From Polyangiaceae bacterium UTPRO1 (GTDB lineage: Bacteria; Desulfobacterota; Binatia; UTPRO1): DNA of 64,000 bases. The position numbers and the translations under genes were made by a program. Of this stretch, positions 36,502 through 45,979 are shown piece by piece. Within the stretch, counting starts at the first letter, position 1. Each line of letters begins with the position of its first letter. Under the pieces are notes generated by a model, which saw nothing but the letters and a program-made list of their open reading frames with translations, did not search any database and was not told the origin of the DNA. The DNA lies in assembly GCA_002050235.1 (NCBI GenBank), contig MWST01000006.1, forward strand, positions 122,220 through 186,219. Reading direction: 5' to 3'.

Positions 36502-37577
36502 AGCGCCTCCGCTATCCAGCCGCCGCCCAGCACCTCGTCGCCGCGGTAGAAGACTGCCGCCTGTCCGGGGGTGACGGCGCTTGCCGGCTCGTCGAACCAG
36601 GCCTCGACGCGGCCGTTTGCCGCGTGCCGCAGCCGGGCGGCGACCGGAGCATGACGGTGCCGGATGCGCACCCGGACGTCGCCGGCGGGAGCCGGTGCGC
36701 CGGCGGCCCAGCACACCTGCTCGGCGACGAGGCCGCGGTTCGCGAGCGCCTCCCTGCCGCCGACGAACACGGTGCCGGTCACGGCATCGATCTTCGTCAC
36801 CCAACGCACGACGCCGTCGCCGATCCCGAGGCCGCGACGCTGGCCGACGGTGAAGCGGTGTACGCCCGTGTGCGTCGCCAGCTCGCGGCCCGCTTCGTCA
36901 CGAACGACGCCGGGCCGCCACGTACCGGCCGGCGCGTGGCGCTCGATCCAGCCCGCGTAGTCGCGGTCGGGAACGAAGCAGATCTCCTGGCTCTCGGGCT
37001 TGTCGGCAACCGGGAGCCCGAGTGCGCGGGCGCGTGTCCGGACCTCCTCCTTGGTGAACTCGCCGAGCGGAAAGAGCGTCCGGGCGAGCTCGTCCTGGGT
37101 CAGGCTGAAGAGGAAGTACGACTGGTCCTTACGCTCGTCGTATGCGCGCAGGAGCCGCCAGCGCCCCGCCTCTCTGACGACGCGCGCGTAATGCCCGGTG
37201 GCGACGAGGTCGGCGCCGAGCGTTCCGGCCCGCTTGCGAAGCACGTCGAACTTGAGGTCGCGATTGCAGAGCACGCACGGGTTCGGCGTCCGGCCGCGCA
37301 GGTATTCGGCGGCGAACACATCGCTCACGCGGCTGCGGAAAGCGTCGGTCAGGTTCCAGACGTAGTGTGGTATGTCGAGTCGTTCGGCGACGCGCCGGGC
37401 GTCGCGAAAATCTTCGAGCGAGCAGCAGCCCTGCCCTGCTGCCACCGCTGCGGCGGGCGTCGGCGAGAGCTGCATCGAGACGCCGACGACGTCGAAGCCC
37501 TGCTCTTTGAGGAGCGCCGCAGCGACGGAGCTGTCGACTCCGCCGCTCATGGCGACGACGACCCGGGGGCCGCTCAT
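36498..37577 (-). CDS. mnmA: tRNA-specific 2-thiouridylase MnmA
   Basis: 359 residues. P-loop AMSGGVDSSVAAALL (about 9-23), catalytic cysteines in NPCVLCNRDLKFD (about 100) and SQEICFVPD (about 200), and the C-terminal beta-barrel with FTVGQRRGLGIGDG. It makes 2-thiouridine at the wobble position of Lys, Glu and Gln tRNAs using sulfur relayed from a cysteine desulfurase. The gene directly upstream, overlapping by 4 bases (ATGA), encodes exactly such a desulfurase, a sensible functional pair. Confidence 0.97.
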   Translation of the reverse strand: MSGPRVVVAMSGGVDSSVAAALLKEQGFDVVGVSMQLSPTPAAAVAAGQGCCSLEDFRDARRVAERLDIPHYVWNLTDAFRSRVSDVFAAEYLRGRTPNPCVLCNRDLKFDVLRKRAGTLGADLVATGHYARVVREAGRWRLLRAYDERKDQSYFLFSLTQDELARTLFPLGEFTKEEVRTRARALGLPVADKPESQEICFVPDRDYAGWIERHAPAGTWRPGVVRDEAGRELATHTGVHRFTVGQRRGLGIGDGVVRWVTKIDAVTGTVFVGGREALANRGLVAEQVCWAAGAPAPAGDVRVRIRHRHAPVAARLRHAANGRVEAWFDEPASAVTPGQAAVFYRGDEVLGGGWIAEAL

Positions 37578-38719
37578 GCCGCCTCCTCGGAGCTTCGGGC
37601 CATGCGGGCATGGACGCGCGCCAGCGCCGCGACGATCGCGTCGACATCGCCGCTCGTACTGGCCCAGCCGAGGCTCGTGCGCAGCGAGCTCCGCGCGGCG
37701 CCGGCGGTATAGCCCATGGCCAGGAGCACGTGCGAGGGCTCGGCGGCGCCGGCGGCGCAGGCAGAGCCCGTCGCGGCCGCGACGCCCTCGAGGTCGAGCG
37801 CGGCGACGACGTCCTCGCCGACCACTCCAGGAAGGGTGACGTTGACGATGTGCGGCGCTGCCGGGACATCGGCGGCGAGCGTGAACCGCACACCGGGCCA
37901 CGCCGCCGCGATCCCGGCGCGAAGACGCGTCCGCAGCGCCGCCAGTCGCAGCGTCTCGCGCTCGCGCTCGGCGGCGGCGACCGCCAGCGCCGCCGCAAAG
38001 CCGGCGATCGCAGCCACGTTTTCGGTGCCGGCGCGGCGGCCCTGCTCCTGCTGGCCCCCGTGCGCGAGCGCCGCCAGCACCGTGCCGCGGCGCACGACCA
38101 GCGCGCCGGCCCCGGCAGGTCCGCCGACCTTCGAGCTCGAGAGCGTAACGAGGTCGGCCCCGAGAGTCGCCGGCGCCACCGCCAGGAATGCCGGCGCCTG
38201 CGCGGCGTCCACGTGCACCACGGCGCCGCCTGCCCGGGCGGCCGCCGCGAGCGCGGCTACGTCCTGGAGGACGCCGGTCTCCGCATTCACGAGCGCCACC
38301 GAGAGAAGGTCCGGGCGCGCCGCCACGACGGCGGCGGCGTCGGTACGACCCGTCGTATCGACCGGGAGCTCGACGAAGACGCGGCCGCGGGCCGCGAGGA
38401 CGCGGGCCGGAGCCAGGATCGAGGCATGCTCGGTCGCCGGTCCGGCGATGCGATTGACGGCCGCGCTGGCGGCGGCAAAGCCGGCGAGCGCCAGATTGTT
38501 GGCTTCGGTGGCACCGCCCGTGAAGACGATCTCGAGCGGGTGCACGCCGAGCACGGCGGCCACTTCTTCACGTGCCGCTTCGAGCCGTGCCCGGGCGCGC
38601 CTCCCGGCGGCGTGCGCGCTCGAGGGGTTGCCGAAGCCAGCGTCGATGGCCTCGAGCACGGCGGCACGCGCCTGCGGACGCAGGGGCGCGGTCGCGGCGT
38701 AGTCGGCATAGACGGCCAT
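37574..38719 (-). CDS. Cysteine desulfurase (IscS/NifS family)
   Basis: 381 residues from ATG 38719 (TGATG overlap with cysE; a GTG one codon earlier is possible). PLP-lysine in LSSSKVGGPAGAGAL, where the usual His before Lys (SxHK) is Ser; the persulfide cysteine in ATGSACAAGAAEPSHVLLAMG (Cys about 327) lies in a short loop. It takes sulfur from cysteine for tRNA thiolation or Fe-S clusters. Its neighbours fit: cysE makes the cysteine precursor upstream and mnmA uses the sulfur downstream. No iscU follows, so a tRNA-dedicated role is favoured. Confidence 0.92.
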   Translation of the reverse strand: MAVYADYAATAPLRPQARAAVLEAIDAGFGNPSSAHAAGRRARARLEAAREEVAAVLGVHPLEIVFTGGATEANNLALAGFAAASAAVNRIAGPATEHASILAPARVLAARGRVFVELPVDTTGRTDAAAVVAARPDLLSVALVNAETGVLQDVAALAAAARAGGAVVHVDAAQAPAFLAVAPATLGADLVTLSSSKVGGPAGAGALVVRRGTVLAALAHGGQQEQGRRAGTENVAAIAGFAAALAVAAAERERETLRLAALRTRLRAGIAAAWPGVRFTLAADVPAAPHIVNVTLPGVVGEDVVAALDLEGVAAATGSACAAGAAEPSHVLLAMGYTAGAARSSLRTSLGWASTSGDVDAIVAALARVHARMARSSEEAA

Positions 38720-39462
38720 CACCCCTCGCTCAAGAACGATTTCACGCGCTGGAGATCCTCGTCGTCGACGCTCTGGTACCGCTCGGCGGCGCCTTGGGTT
38801 CGCGCCAGGTGCTCCTCGAGCTTCCGTTCGAGCTTCTCGACGTGGCGTACCAGGACGGAAATGGCGCGCGCGACCGGATCCGGGAGATCGCCGTGGTCGA
38901 GATCGCCGAGCTCGAGGCCCGACGCGCGCGGTACGCCGTCGCGCCGCACGACGCGACCGGGAATGCCGACGACCGTCGAGTCGGGAGGCACGGCGTGGAT
39001 AACGACCGAGCCCGCGCCGATGCGGCTGCGCGAGCCTATGGTCACCGGGCCGAGCACCGTGGCTCCGGCGGTGATGACCACGTGGTCCTCGATCGTCGGG
39101 TGACGCTTGCCCTTCTTGAGGCTCGTGCCGCCGAGCGTAACGCCCTGGTAGAGCGTCACGTCGTCGCCGATCTCGGTGGTCTCGCCGATCACCGTGCCCA
39201 TGCCGTGATCGATGAAGAAACGGCGGCCGATCGCAGCGCCGGGGTGGATGTCGATGCCGGTGAAGAAGCGTCCGAGGTTGGAAATGAAGCGCGCGAGCAG
39301 CTTCACGTCACGCCGCCACAGCCAATGGGCGACTCGATAGAAGAAGAGCGCGTGCACGCCCGGGTACGTCAGCAGGATCTCCAGGGTCGAGCGTGCCGCG
39401 GGGTCGCGGTCGAAGACGATGCGCACGTCCTCCCTGATCCGATTCCAGGCCGATTCCGACAT
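38719..39462 (-). CDS. cysE: Serine O-acetyltransferase
   Basis: 247 residues. The SATase helical part ([17 protein letters not shown]) leads to left-handed beta-helix hexapeptide repeats with [26 protein letters not shown] and [16 protein letters not shown]. It makes O-acetylserine, the carbon skeleton for cysteine. An acidic C-terminal helical tail extends past the usual end. ATG overlaps the cimA stop (TGATG) and its own stop overlaps the desulfurase start, so cysE and the desulfurase are tightly coupled. Confidence 0.95.
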   Translation of the reverse strand: MSESAWNRIREDVRIVFDRDPAARSTLEILLTYPGVHALFFYRVAHWLWRRDVKLLARFISNLGRFFTGIDIHPGAAIGRRFFIDHGMGTVIGETTEIGDDVTLYQGVTLGGTSLKKGKRHPTIEDHVVITAGATVLGPVTIGSRSRIGAGSVVIHAVPPDSTVVGIPGRVVRRDGVPRASGLELGDLDHGDLPDPVARAISVLVRHVEKLERKLEEHLARTQGAAERYQSVDDEDLQRVKSFLSEG

Positions 39463-41099
39463 CAGGCCTCGCCGGCGCGAGCGCTAGGCTGCGGCGTCGG
39501 AACCCCCGCCCGAGCGGCAGCCGCCGCCCGCTTCGCGTCCTTGTAGAGCTTGTAGTCCAGAGAATCGACGAGGGCCTGCCAGCTCGCCTCGATGAGGTTG
39601 TGGGAGACGCCGACGGTGCTCCAGCGGTCGTCCGCGTCCCCCGACTCGATGAGCACGCGCACGACGGCGCCGACGCCGCCCTCGGTACCGAGCACGCGCA
39701 CCTTGAAGTCGTGGAGCTCGACCTCCTCGATTTCGGGAAAGAACTGGATCAGCGCCTTGCGGAGCGCCCCGTCGAGCGCCTGCACAGGGCCGTTCCCGGT
39801 CGCCGCCGTATGCTCGACCGTGTCGTTCGGGCCGGCGAGCATGATGGTAGCTTCGGAGAGCGGCGGCTCGTTCTCGGCGCGCTTCTCGTCGATCACGCGG
39901 AAGCCGATCAGCCGGAAGCGCCGTGCATGGCCGTGCAGCGCCCGCTGCATCAACAGCTCGAAGCTCGCTTCCGCGCCCTCGTACTGATAACCGCGACTCT
40001 CGAGCTCCTTGAGATCCTCGAGCAGCGTCCGGATCGCCGGATCGCGGCTGTCGAGGTCGATGCCGAACTCACGCGCCTTGTAGACGATGTTGCTGCGCCC
40101 CGAGAGGTCGGAGAGGAGCACGCGCTGATGGTTGCCGACCAGCGCCGGGTCGATGTGCTCGTAGATGTCACGCCGGCGCTGCACCGCAGCGACGTGCAGG
40201 CCGCCCTTGTGCGCGAAGGCGGAAGCACCCACGTACGCCTGGCGCTTGTCGGGTTCGCGGTTGGCGAGCTCGTCGACGAAGTGCGAGAGCTGCTGCAGCG
40301 TCGCCAGCGACTCCGGCGGCACGCAGGCATACCCGAGCTTGAGCTGCAAATTGGCGACGATCGAGCACAGGTTGGCGTTTCCGCAGCGCTCGCCGAAGCC
40401 GTTGATCACGCCCTGCACCTGCACGGCTCCGGCCTCCACCGCCGACAAGGAGTTGGCGACCGCGAGATCGGAGTCGTTGTGGCAGTGGATGCCGAGCGGT
40501 GTCGCGACGGCGGCGCCTGCCGCGCGCGTCGCCGCGGCGACGAAGCTCGGGACGTTGCCGCCCCGGGTGTCGCAGAGGCAGAGCAGCGTCGCGCCCGCAG
40601 CCGCCGCCGTCCGCAGACACGCGAGCGCGTAGTCCGGATCGGAGCGCCAGCCGTCGAAGAAGTGCTCGGCGTCGAAGATCACCTCGTCGACGCGCGCGCG
40701 CAGGTAGCGAACGGTGTCGGCGATGATCTCGAGGTTGGCTTCGAGCGGAATCCGCAGGTCGTGCTCGACCGGGACGTTCCAGGTGCGGCCGACGATCGTC
40801 ACTACCGGCGTCGCGGCGGCCAGCAGCTTGCGCACGTTCTGGTCGGCGTCGCAGGTGACGCCGTGGCGGCGCGTCGAGCCGAAGGCCGCAACCTTGGTGT
40901 GCTTCAAGCCGAGCTTCCGCACGGCGGCGAAGAAAGCGGCGTCCCGCGGATTCGAGCCCGGCCACCCGCCTTCGAGGTAGTGGACGCCGAAGTCGTCGAG
41001 CCGCTCCGCGACCCGGAGCTTGTCTTCGAGGGTGAAGGTGACGTCCTCGGCCTGGCACCCGTCGCGGAGCGTGGTGTCGTAGATCTGGATCGCCGTCAT
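39462..41099 (-). CDS. cimA: (R)-citramalate synthase
   Basis: 545 residues. An HMGL-like TIM barrel begins [17 protein letters not shown], with [13 protein letters not shown], a phrase typical of the CimA branch rather than LeuA; metal ligands lie in [15 protein letters not shown]. The C-terminal LeuA dimer/regulatory domain starts near 400. CimA condenses pyruvate and acetyl-CoA to citramalate for threonine-independent isoleucine synthesis. It overlaps lysC by 4 bases (ATGA), as in Geobacter-type operons. The 2-isopropylmalate synthase alternative is less likely given the GGWPGSNP phrase. Confidence 0.94.
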   Translation of the reverse strand: MTAIQIYDTTLRDGCQAEDVTFTLEDKLRVAERLDDFGVHYLEGGWPGSNPRDAAFFAAVRKLGLKHTKVAAFGSTRRHGVTCDADQNVRKLLAAATPVVTIVGRTWNVPVEHDLRIPLEANLEIIADTVRYLRARVDEVIFDAEHFFDGWRSDPDYALACLRTAAAAGATLLCLCDTRGGNVPSFVAAATRAAGAAVATPLGIHCHNDSDLAVANSLSAVEAGAVQVQGVINGFGERCGNANLCSIVANLQLKLGYACVPPESLATLQQLSHFVDELANREPDKRQAYVGASAFAHKGGLHVAAVQRRRDIYEHIDPALVGNHQRVLLSDLSGRSNIVYKAREFGIDLDSRDPAIRTLLEDLKELESRGYQYEGAEASFELLMQRALHGHARRFRLIGFRVIDEKRAENEPPLSEATIMLAGPNDTVEHTAATGNGPVQALDGALRKALIQFFPEIEEVELHDFKVRVLGTEGGVGAVVRVLIESGDADDRWSTVGVSHNLIEASWQALVDSLDYKLYKDAKRAAAAARAGVPTPQPSARAGEA

Positions 41100-42322
41100 G
41101 CGGTCGACTCTTTCGGTTCGATGAAGACGTCGTGCAGTACGCGGACGGCTAGCTCCAGGTACTTGGCGTCGACTACGACCGACGTTTTGATCTCGGAGGT
41201 CGCGATCATCTGGATGTTGATGCCGACCTCGGCGAGAGCGCGAAACATCTTCGCGGCGACCCCGGCATGGCTGCGCATGCCGAGCCCGACGATCGACACC
41301 TTCGCCACCGACTCGTCGGTGCGGACGCCGGCGGCGCCGATCTCCTTGGCGAGCTCGTCGACGAGGTCCATCGCCTGGCGGAAATCGGCCTTCGGCACCG
41401 TGAAGGTGAGGTCCGTCGTGCCGGCGGCGCTGGCGTTCTGAATGATCATGTCGACGACGAGATTGGCGTCGGCGATCGGACCGAAGACGCGGGCGGCGAG
41501 CCCGGGCTGGTCCGGCACGCCGACCAGGGTGATCTTGGCCTCGTCACGGTCGGAGGTGACTCCGGATACCAGGACGTTTTCCATGTTCGCCTCCTCTGCG
41601 ACCACCCACGTGCCTTCCGTGTCGGTGAAGCTCGATCGGACGTGCACGGGAACGGCATAGCGCTTCGCGAACTCGACGGAGCGAATCTGGAGCACCTTGG
41701 CTCCGAGGCTCGCGAGCTCGAGCATCTCGTCGTACGAGATGCGCTCGAGCTTGCGCGCTCCCGGAACGATACGTGGATCGCTCGTGTATATACCGTCGAC
41801 GTCGGTGTAGATCTCGCAGCTGTCGGCCTTGAGGGCGGCGGCGAGCGCGACCGCGCTGGTGTCGGACCCGCCGCGGCCGAGCGTCGTGACGTTGTCCTCC
41901 TCGTCGACGCCCTGGAAGCCGGCGACCACGACCACGCGGCCGGCCGCGAGCTCGCTGCGGATACGGCCGTCGTCGATGCTCCGGATGCGAGCCTTGCTGT
42001 AGGACTGGTCGGTGACGATGCGCACCTGGTGGCCCTGGAGCGACACCGCCGGGCAGCCGGCCGCGGTCAGACTCATGGCCAGGAGCGCCGTCGTGACCTG
42101 TTCCCCCGTCGAGACGAGCACGTCGGACTCCCGGCGGTCGGGATTCGGGCACATGTCCCGAGCCAGGCCGAGGAGTCGATTGGTCTCCCCGGCCATCGCC
42201 GAAACCACCACGACGACGTCGTCACCGGCCTGGCGCACACCGGCAACTCGACGCCCAACATTGCGAATTCGTTCGATATCGGCGACGGAAGTGCCACCGT
42301 ATTTCTGCACGATCAGGCTCAT
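41096..42322 (-). CDS. lysC: Aspartate kinase
   Basis: 408 residues, standard monofunctional length. [17 protein letters not shown] at the N-terminus, substrate segment [21 protein letters not shown] (about 155-175, ATP and Asp binding), [16 protein letters not shown], then two ACT domains from about 265 that sense lysine and/or threonine. First step of the aspartate family pathway to Lys, Thr and Met. It starts 2 bases after the tsaE stop and runs into cimA. Confidence 0.97.
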   Translation of the reverse strand: MSLIVQKYGGTSVADIERIRNVGRRVAGVRQAGDDVVVVVSAMAGETNRLLGLARDMCPNPDRRESDVLVSTGEQVTTALLAMSLTAAGCPAVSLQGHQVRIVTDQSYSKARIRSIDDGRIRSELAAGRVVVVAGFQGVDEEDNVTTLGRGGSDTSAVALAAALKADSCEIYTDVDGIYTSDPRIVPGARKLERISYDEMLELASLGAKVLQIRSVEFAKRYAVPVHVRSSFTDTEGTWVVAEEANMENVLVSGVTSDRDEAKITLVGVPDQPGLAARVFGPIADANLVVDMIIQNASAAGTTDLTFTVPKADFRQAMDLVDELAKEIGAAGVRTDESVAKVSIVGLGMRSHAGVAAKMFRALAEVGINIQMIATSEIKTSVVVDAKYLELAVRVLHDVFIEPKESTA

Positions 42323-42324
42323 TC

Positions 42325-42801
42325 TCAGGTCCCGGTGGCAAGCGCGGTGACTAGGGTTGCGGCTCGCGATCCGAGCCCTTCGAAGGTCAGCCGGCGCCCC
42401 GGGCCGACGTACTCTATCCGAACCGAGAGGCAAGCTTCCAGCGCGCCGGGCGGCAGGCGATCGGCCCACTCGATCGCCGTGACGCCGGAGCCGTACACGT
42501 ACTCCTCGAGGACCTGCAGGTCCGTAGGGCGCGGTTCGAGCCGGTAGAGGTCGACATGGTAGAGCGGCAGGCGGCCGCCCGGGTACTCGGCTACCATGGT
42601 GAAGGTGGGACTCGCGACCAGGTGCGGCGGGATGCCTAGCCCGGCCGCGAGGCCGCGGACGAAGGCGGTCTTGCCGGCCCCGAGATCGCCGATGAGTGCT
42701 ACCACGTCGCCCGGCTCGGCGAGGCGGCCGAGCCGCTCGCCGAGCGCCTCGGTAGTCTCGACGTCACCCGTGGTGAGCGTGAGCAGCGACGCTGTGGTCA
42801 C
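42325..42801 (-). CDS. tsaE: tRNA t6A synthesis ATPase TsaE
   Basis: 158 residues. Walker [20 protein letters not shown] (about 38-56), the [10 protein letters not shown] segment and DLYRLE (acidic motif), WADRLP near 117. TsaE is the ATPase of the TsaB-TsaD-TsaE complex that makes threonylcarbamoyladenosine in tRNAs reading ANN codons. GTG start overlaps the nnr stop (GTGA). Confidence 0.95.
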   Translation of the reverse strand: MTTASLLTLTTGDVETTEALGERLGRLAEPGDVVALIGDLGAGKTAFVRGLAAGLGIPPHLVASPTFTMVAEYPGGRLPLYHVDLYRLEPRPTDLQVLEEYVYGSGVTAIEWADRLPPGALEACLSVRIEYVGPGRRLTFEGLGSRAATLVTALATGT

Positions 42802-44366
42802 GCGCCCGCTGCCAGTCGAAGGAGGTCACGCATGGCTGACGGCAGCTCTTCGGGGAGGTCGGACGCGACGAGGCCGATCGAGCCTTGCCGATCGGCGATC
42901 CGATCGGCGGCGTAGCCGTGCAGGAATACTCCGAGGATGGCGGCTTCTTCCGCCGGGTAGCCCTGGGCGAGGAGGCTACCGACGAGGCCGCAGAGGACGT
43001 CGCCGGTGCCCCCGGCTGCGAGCCCGGCGTTTCCGGAGAGGTTGATCCAGGCACGGCCGTCGGGCGCGGCGACGACCGTACGAGCGCCCTTGAGCACGAC
43101 GACGGCGTCGTAGACAGCCGCCGCCTCACGGGCGGCGGCAAGGCGGTCGCGCTGGATGGTGGCGACGTCCTTGCCGAGCAAGCGGCTCATCTCGCCGGGA
43201 TGCGGCGTCAGGACGAGCGGCGCTGCGCCAGGCGCCGGCGCCTGCCCGGCACCGATGCGGGCGAGACACGTGAGAGCGTCGGCATCGAGGAGGAGCGGCA
43301 GTGGCCGGGCGGTGGCCAGCGCTCGGACGAGCGCCTCGCAATCGCTGCCGGTGCCGATCCCCGGACCTACGGCCGCCGCGCGCTTGTCCGCGAGGAGTCT
43401 TTCCGCCGCGGCGCCGTCGCCGTAGGAGAGCCCGCCGACGCCGTCATCTGGCAGCGGCCAGGTCATGGCCTCGACGATCCCCGCCGCGACGATCGGCAGG
43501 ACGCTGCTCGGGCAGCCGATCGTCACCAGGCCCGCACCGGCGCGAGTCGCCGCCCGCGCCGCGAGGATGGCGGCGCCGGTCTTGCCGAGCCCTCCCGCGA
43601 TCACCGCCAGGTGACCGTGCGTGCCCTTGTGTGCTTCGGGATCGCGGGGACGCAGTAGGCGAGCTGCATCGTCGATAGTGACGGCCTCGGTCCTGGGAGC
43701 GACCGCGGCGACGACGGCATCCGGAATTCCGATATCGACGACCGCGATATCGCCTGCATAACGCGCGCCCGGCATTACCACCGTCCCGATTTTCGGAGCC
43801 GCGAATGCAATCGTCAGCTCGGCGGCAATGGCGATGCCGAGAGGGACACCGCGATCGGAGTCGAGTCCGGACGGAATGTCGAGCGCCACCGTCGGCAGGC
43901 CGGAGGCGTTAACCATCGCGATCACCTCGGCCGGGAGTCCAGCGATCTCTCCGGCGAGGCCCGTTCCGAAGAGCGCGTCGACCACGCAGCCGGCGCGGTC
44001 GAGGGCTCGGGCGAGCGGCCCCAATGCGTCGGCCGTGACGGTCTGGACCTTGCCGCCGGCGCGGCGCCAGGCGTGGAGCTTGACCTTGGCATCGCCGCGG
44101 ACATCGCGCGCGGCGGCGGCGAGGATGACCTCGACACGGACCCGCTTCTTCTTGAGGGCGCGCGCAACGACCAGGCCGTCGCCGCCGTTGTTGCCCTTCC
44201 CCGCGACGACTACCACTCCGTGCTTGCGGACGTGCGGAAAGCGGTCGAGGAGCACGGCCGCGGCGCCGCTGCCGGCGCGCTCCATGAGGACCGCCCCCGG
44301 GATACCGGCCGTATCGATCGCGAGGGCGTCCATGCGGCGCATCTCGGCCGCGGTGGTGACGATCAT
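42798..44366 (-). CDS. nnr: Bifunctional NAD(P)HX epimerase / ADP-dependent NAD(P)HX dehydratase
   Basis: 522 residues. The N-terminal epimerase (YjeF_N, about 1-215) has GKGNNGGDGLVVAR and DIPSGLDSD. The C-terminal carbohydrate-kinase-like dehydratase (about 225-520) has GTHGHLAVIAGG, LTPHPGEMSRLL and the GTGDVL phosphate loop (AGGTGDVLCGLVG). It repairs hydrated NADH and NADPH. The ATG at 44366 is immediately preceded by a 20-base palindrome. In related genomes pdxJ and acpS precede this gene; here a 179-base gap does. Confidence 0.96.
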   Translation of the reverse strand: MIVTTAAEMRRMDALAIDTAGIPGAVLMERAGSGAAAVLLDRFPHVRKHGVVVVAGKGNNGGDGLVVARALKKKRVRVEVILAAAARDVRGDAKVKLHAWRRAGGKVQTVTADALGPLARALDRAGCVVDALFGTGLAGEIAGLPAEVIAMVNASGLPTVALDIPSGLDSDRGVPLGIAIAAELTIAFAAPKIGTVVMPGARYAGDIAVVDIGIPDAVVAAVAPRTEAVTIDDAARLLRPRDPEAHKGTHGHLAVIAGGLGKTGAAILAARAATRAGAGLVTIGCPSSVLPIVAAGIVEAMTWPLPDDGVGGLSYGDGAAAERLLADKRAAAVGPGIGTGSDCEALVRALATARPLPLLLDADALTCLARIGAGQAPAPGAAPLVLTPHPGEMSRLLGKDVATIQRDRLAAAREAAAVYDAVVVLKGARTVVAAPDGRAWINLSGNAGLAAGGTGDVLCGLVGSLLAQGYPAEEAAILGVFLHGYAADRIADRQGSIGLVASDLPEELPSAMRDLLRLAAGA

Positions 44367-44386
44367 CGCGCGTCGATCGACGCGCG
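44367..44386. repeat. 20-base perfect palindrome touching the nnr start codon
   Basis: CGCGCGTCGA (44367-44376) followed directly by its reverse complement TCGACGCGCG (44377-44386). On the minus strand it occupies the 20 bases just before the nnr ATG, the position of the ribosome site, so folding would influence nnr translation. It could equally be a deletion-junction product. Confidence 0.7.
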
Positions 44387-44406
44387 CTTCGCGCGTCCCG
44401 CTGCGC

Positions 44407-44478
44407 TCATGCGGCGGTTGCCTCCTCTGCCTGGCGGCAGGCAGGGGCGTGGTCGACGCCGACTCCGAGGTTGTCCAT
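44407..44478 (-). pseudogene. pdxJ: Remnant of pdxJ (first residues of pyridoxine 5'-phosphate synthase)
   Basis: A 23-codon reading frame from ATG 44478 to TGA 44409-44407 contains LGVGVDHAPACRQA, closely like the conserved PdxJ beginning LGVNxDHVATLRQA. The rest of PdxJ (about 215 residues) is gone. The location supports the reading: in Geobacter-type genomes pdxJ and acpS sit exactly between glmM and nnr. A second tiny frame (MSAAGRAKRASIDAR, overlapping ATGA) then runs to the nnr start with a further ATGA overlap. A hairpin with a 10-pair stem (44424-44447, loop GCGG) lies inside. The remaining part of the 179-base interval 44367-44545 has a 6-pair hairpin at 44519-44535 after the glmM stop and no other gene. 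Confidence 0.6.
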
Positions 44479-44545
44479 CAGCCGACCTGTAGCGCATTTT
44501 TCGCCGGGACGCCCGCACACCCGCTCGGCGCGGGTTCCGGCCCGG

Positions 44546-45979
44546 CTAGCCCGCAAGAGTCACGTCGACCTGCGGCGCCGGCGTCTTCTCGACGGCGTGG
44601 GCGCCGAGCGCGGCGCGAACCGCATCCGCGATGTCGCTCGCATGCCGTTCGACCTGGTCCAGGTCCTGCCCCTCGACCATGACCCGGGCAAGCGCTTCCG
44701 TGCCCGAGAAGCGGATGTAGACGCGGCCGCGGCCGGCGAGCGCGGCCTCGACTCGCTCCACGACCGCGCGCACGGATTCGACCGCGCTCAGATCGCGCTT
44801 CTCGCGCACCGGGATATTGATCAAAACCTGCGGAAACTTGCGCATGACCCGCGCCAAGGCGGAAAGCGGCTGGTCGCGCGCCCGCATGACGGCGAGGATG
44901 GCGAGCGCGCTGATGAGGCCGTCGCCGGTGGTCGTGTGGTCGAGGAACAGCACGTGGCCGGACTGCTCGCCGCCGAGGTTGAAGCCGCCGCGCTGCATCT
45001 CCTCGAGCACGTAACGATCGCCGACCTGCGTCTTCACGAGCCGGATGCCTAGCTCGCGCATGGCGAGCTCGAGTCCGAAATTGCTCATGTGGGTCGTGAC
45101 CAGGGTGCGGTGGTGGAGGCGCCCTTGCTCCGCGAGCTCGCGGGCGGCGATTGCGAGGAGCGCATCGCCGTCGAGGACCTCGCCGCACTCGTCGACCAGC
45201 ATGCAGCGGTCGCCGTCGCCATCGAGCGCAACGCCGACGTGCGCCCGCTGCTCGATCACGGCGCGCTGCAGAGCTTCCGGAGCAGTGGCGCCGCAGTCGC
45301 GATTGATGTTCTCTCCGTCGGGCTCGCAGCCGATGCAGGTGACGGTCGCGCCGAGCTCGGCTAGCACCTCGGGGGCGACGCGATAGGCGGCGCCATTGGC
45401 TGCGTCGACGACCACCCGCAGCCCGTCGAGCGTGAGCTCCCGCGGGAAGGTGTTCTTGACGAAGACATTGTACCGTCCGAGCGCATCGTCGATGCGGTAG
45501 GCCTTGCCGATCTCCTCGGCGGTCGGCCGCAAGTGGTCGATGCCGTTGTCGAGGACGAGGTGTTCGATCTCGAGCTCGACCTCGTCGGGGAGCTTGTAGC
45601 CCGCGCTCGAAAAGAACTTGATGCCGTTGTCCTGGAAGGGGTTGTGCGAGGCCGAGATCACCGCACCCGCGTCGGCACGCAGGCTGCGGGTGAGAAAGGC
45701 GATGCCGGGCGTCGGCATCGGGCCGACGAGGAGCACGTCGGCGCCCATCGAACAAATGCCTGAGGCCATCGCGGTCTCGAGCATATAGCCGGAGATGCGG
45801 GTATCCTTGCCGATCACGATGCGCGAGCGATGGCCTTGCCGCGCCGTGCGTCGGAAGACATGGGCCACCGCGCGACCCAGGCGCAGGGCGGTTTCGGAGG
45901 TCATGGGTTCGACGTTCGCGACGCCGCGAACGCCGTCGGTGCCGAACAGTTGGCGCCTACGTGACTGGCTCTCACTCAT
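44546..45979 (-). CDS. glmM: Phosphoglucosamine mutase
   Basis: 477 residues. N-terminal LFGTDGVRGVAN, phosphoserine loop GAVISASHNPFQDNGIK (Ser about 110), metal loop GVALDGDGDRCMLVD, sugar loop GGEQSGH, phosphate loop RFSGTEALARVM. Converts glucosamine-6-phosphate to glucosamine-1-phosphate for peptidoglycan and LPS. In the usual dacA-ybbR-glmM set the product can inhibit the c-di-AMP cyclase. It is about 25 residues longer than average, mostly at the ends. Its start overlaps the ybbR stop by 4 bases. Confidence 0.97.
   Translation of the reverse strand: MSESQSRRRQLFGTDGVRGVANVEPMTSETALRLGRAVAHVFRRTARQGHRSRIVIGKDTRISGYMLETAMASGICSMGADVLLVGPMPTPGIAFLTRSLRADAGAVISASHNPFQDNGIKFFSSAGYKLPDEVELEIEHLVLDNGIDHLRPTAEEIGKAYRIDDALGRYNVFVKNTFPRELTLDGLRVVVDAANGAAYRVAPEVLAELGATVTCIGCEPDGENINRDCGATAPEALQRAVIEQRAHVGVALDGDGDRCMLVDECGEVLDGDALLAIAARELAEQGRLHHRTLVTTHMSNFGLELAMRELGIRLVKTQVGDRYVLEEMQRGGFNLGGEQSGHVLFLDHTTTGDGLISALAILAVMRARDQPLSALARVMRKFPQVLINIPVREKRDLSAVESVRAVVERVEAALAGRGRVYIRFSGTEALARVMVEGQDLDQVERHASDIADAVRAALGAHAVEKTPAPQVDVTLAG

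Noticed and set aside
44478..45755. Long open frame in another register across glmM
   Set aside because: Arg/Ala/Gly-rich translation typical of an off-frame reading in high-GC DNA; GlmM motifs are in the chosen frame.
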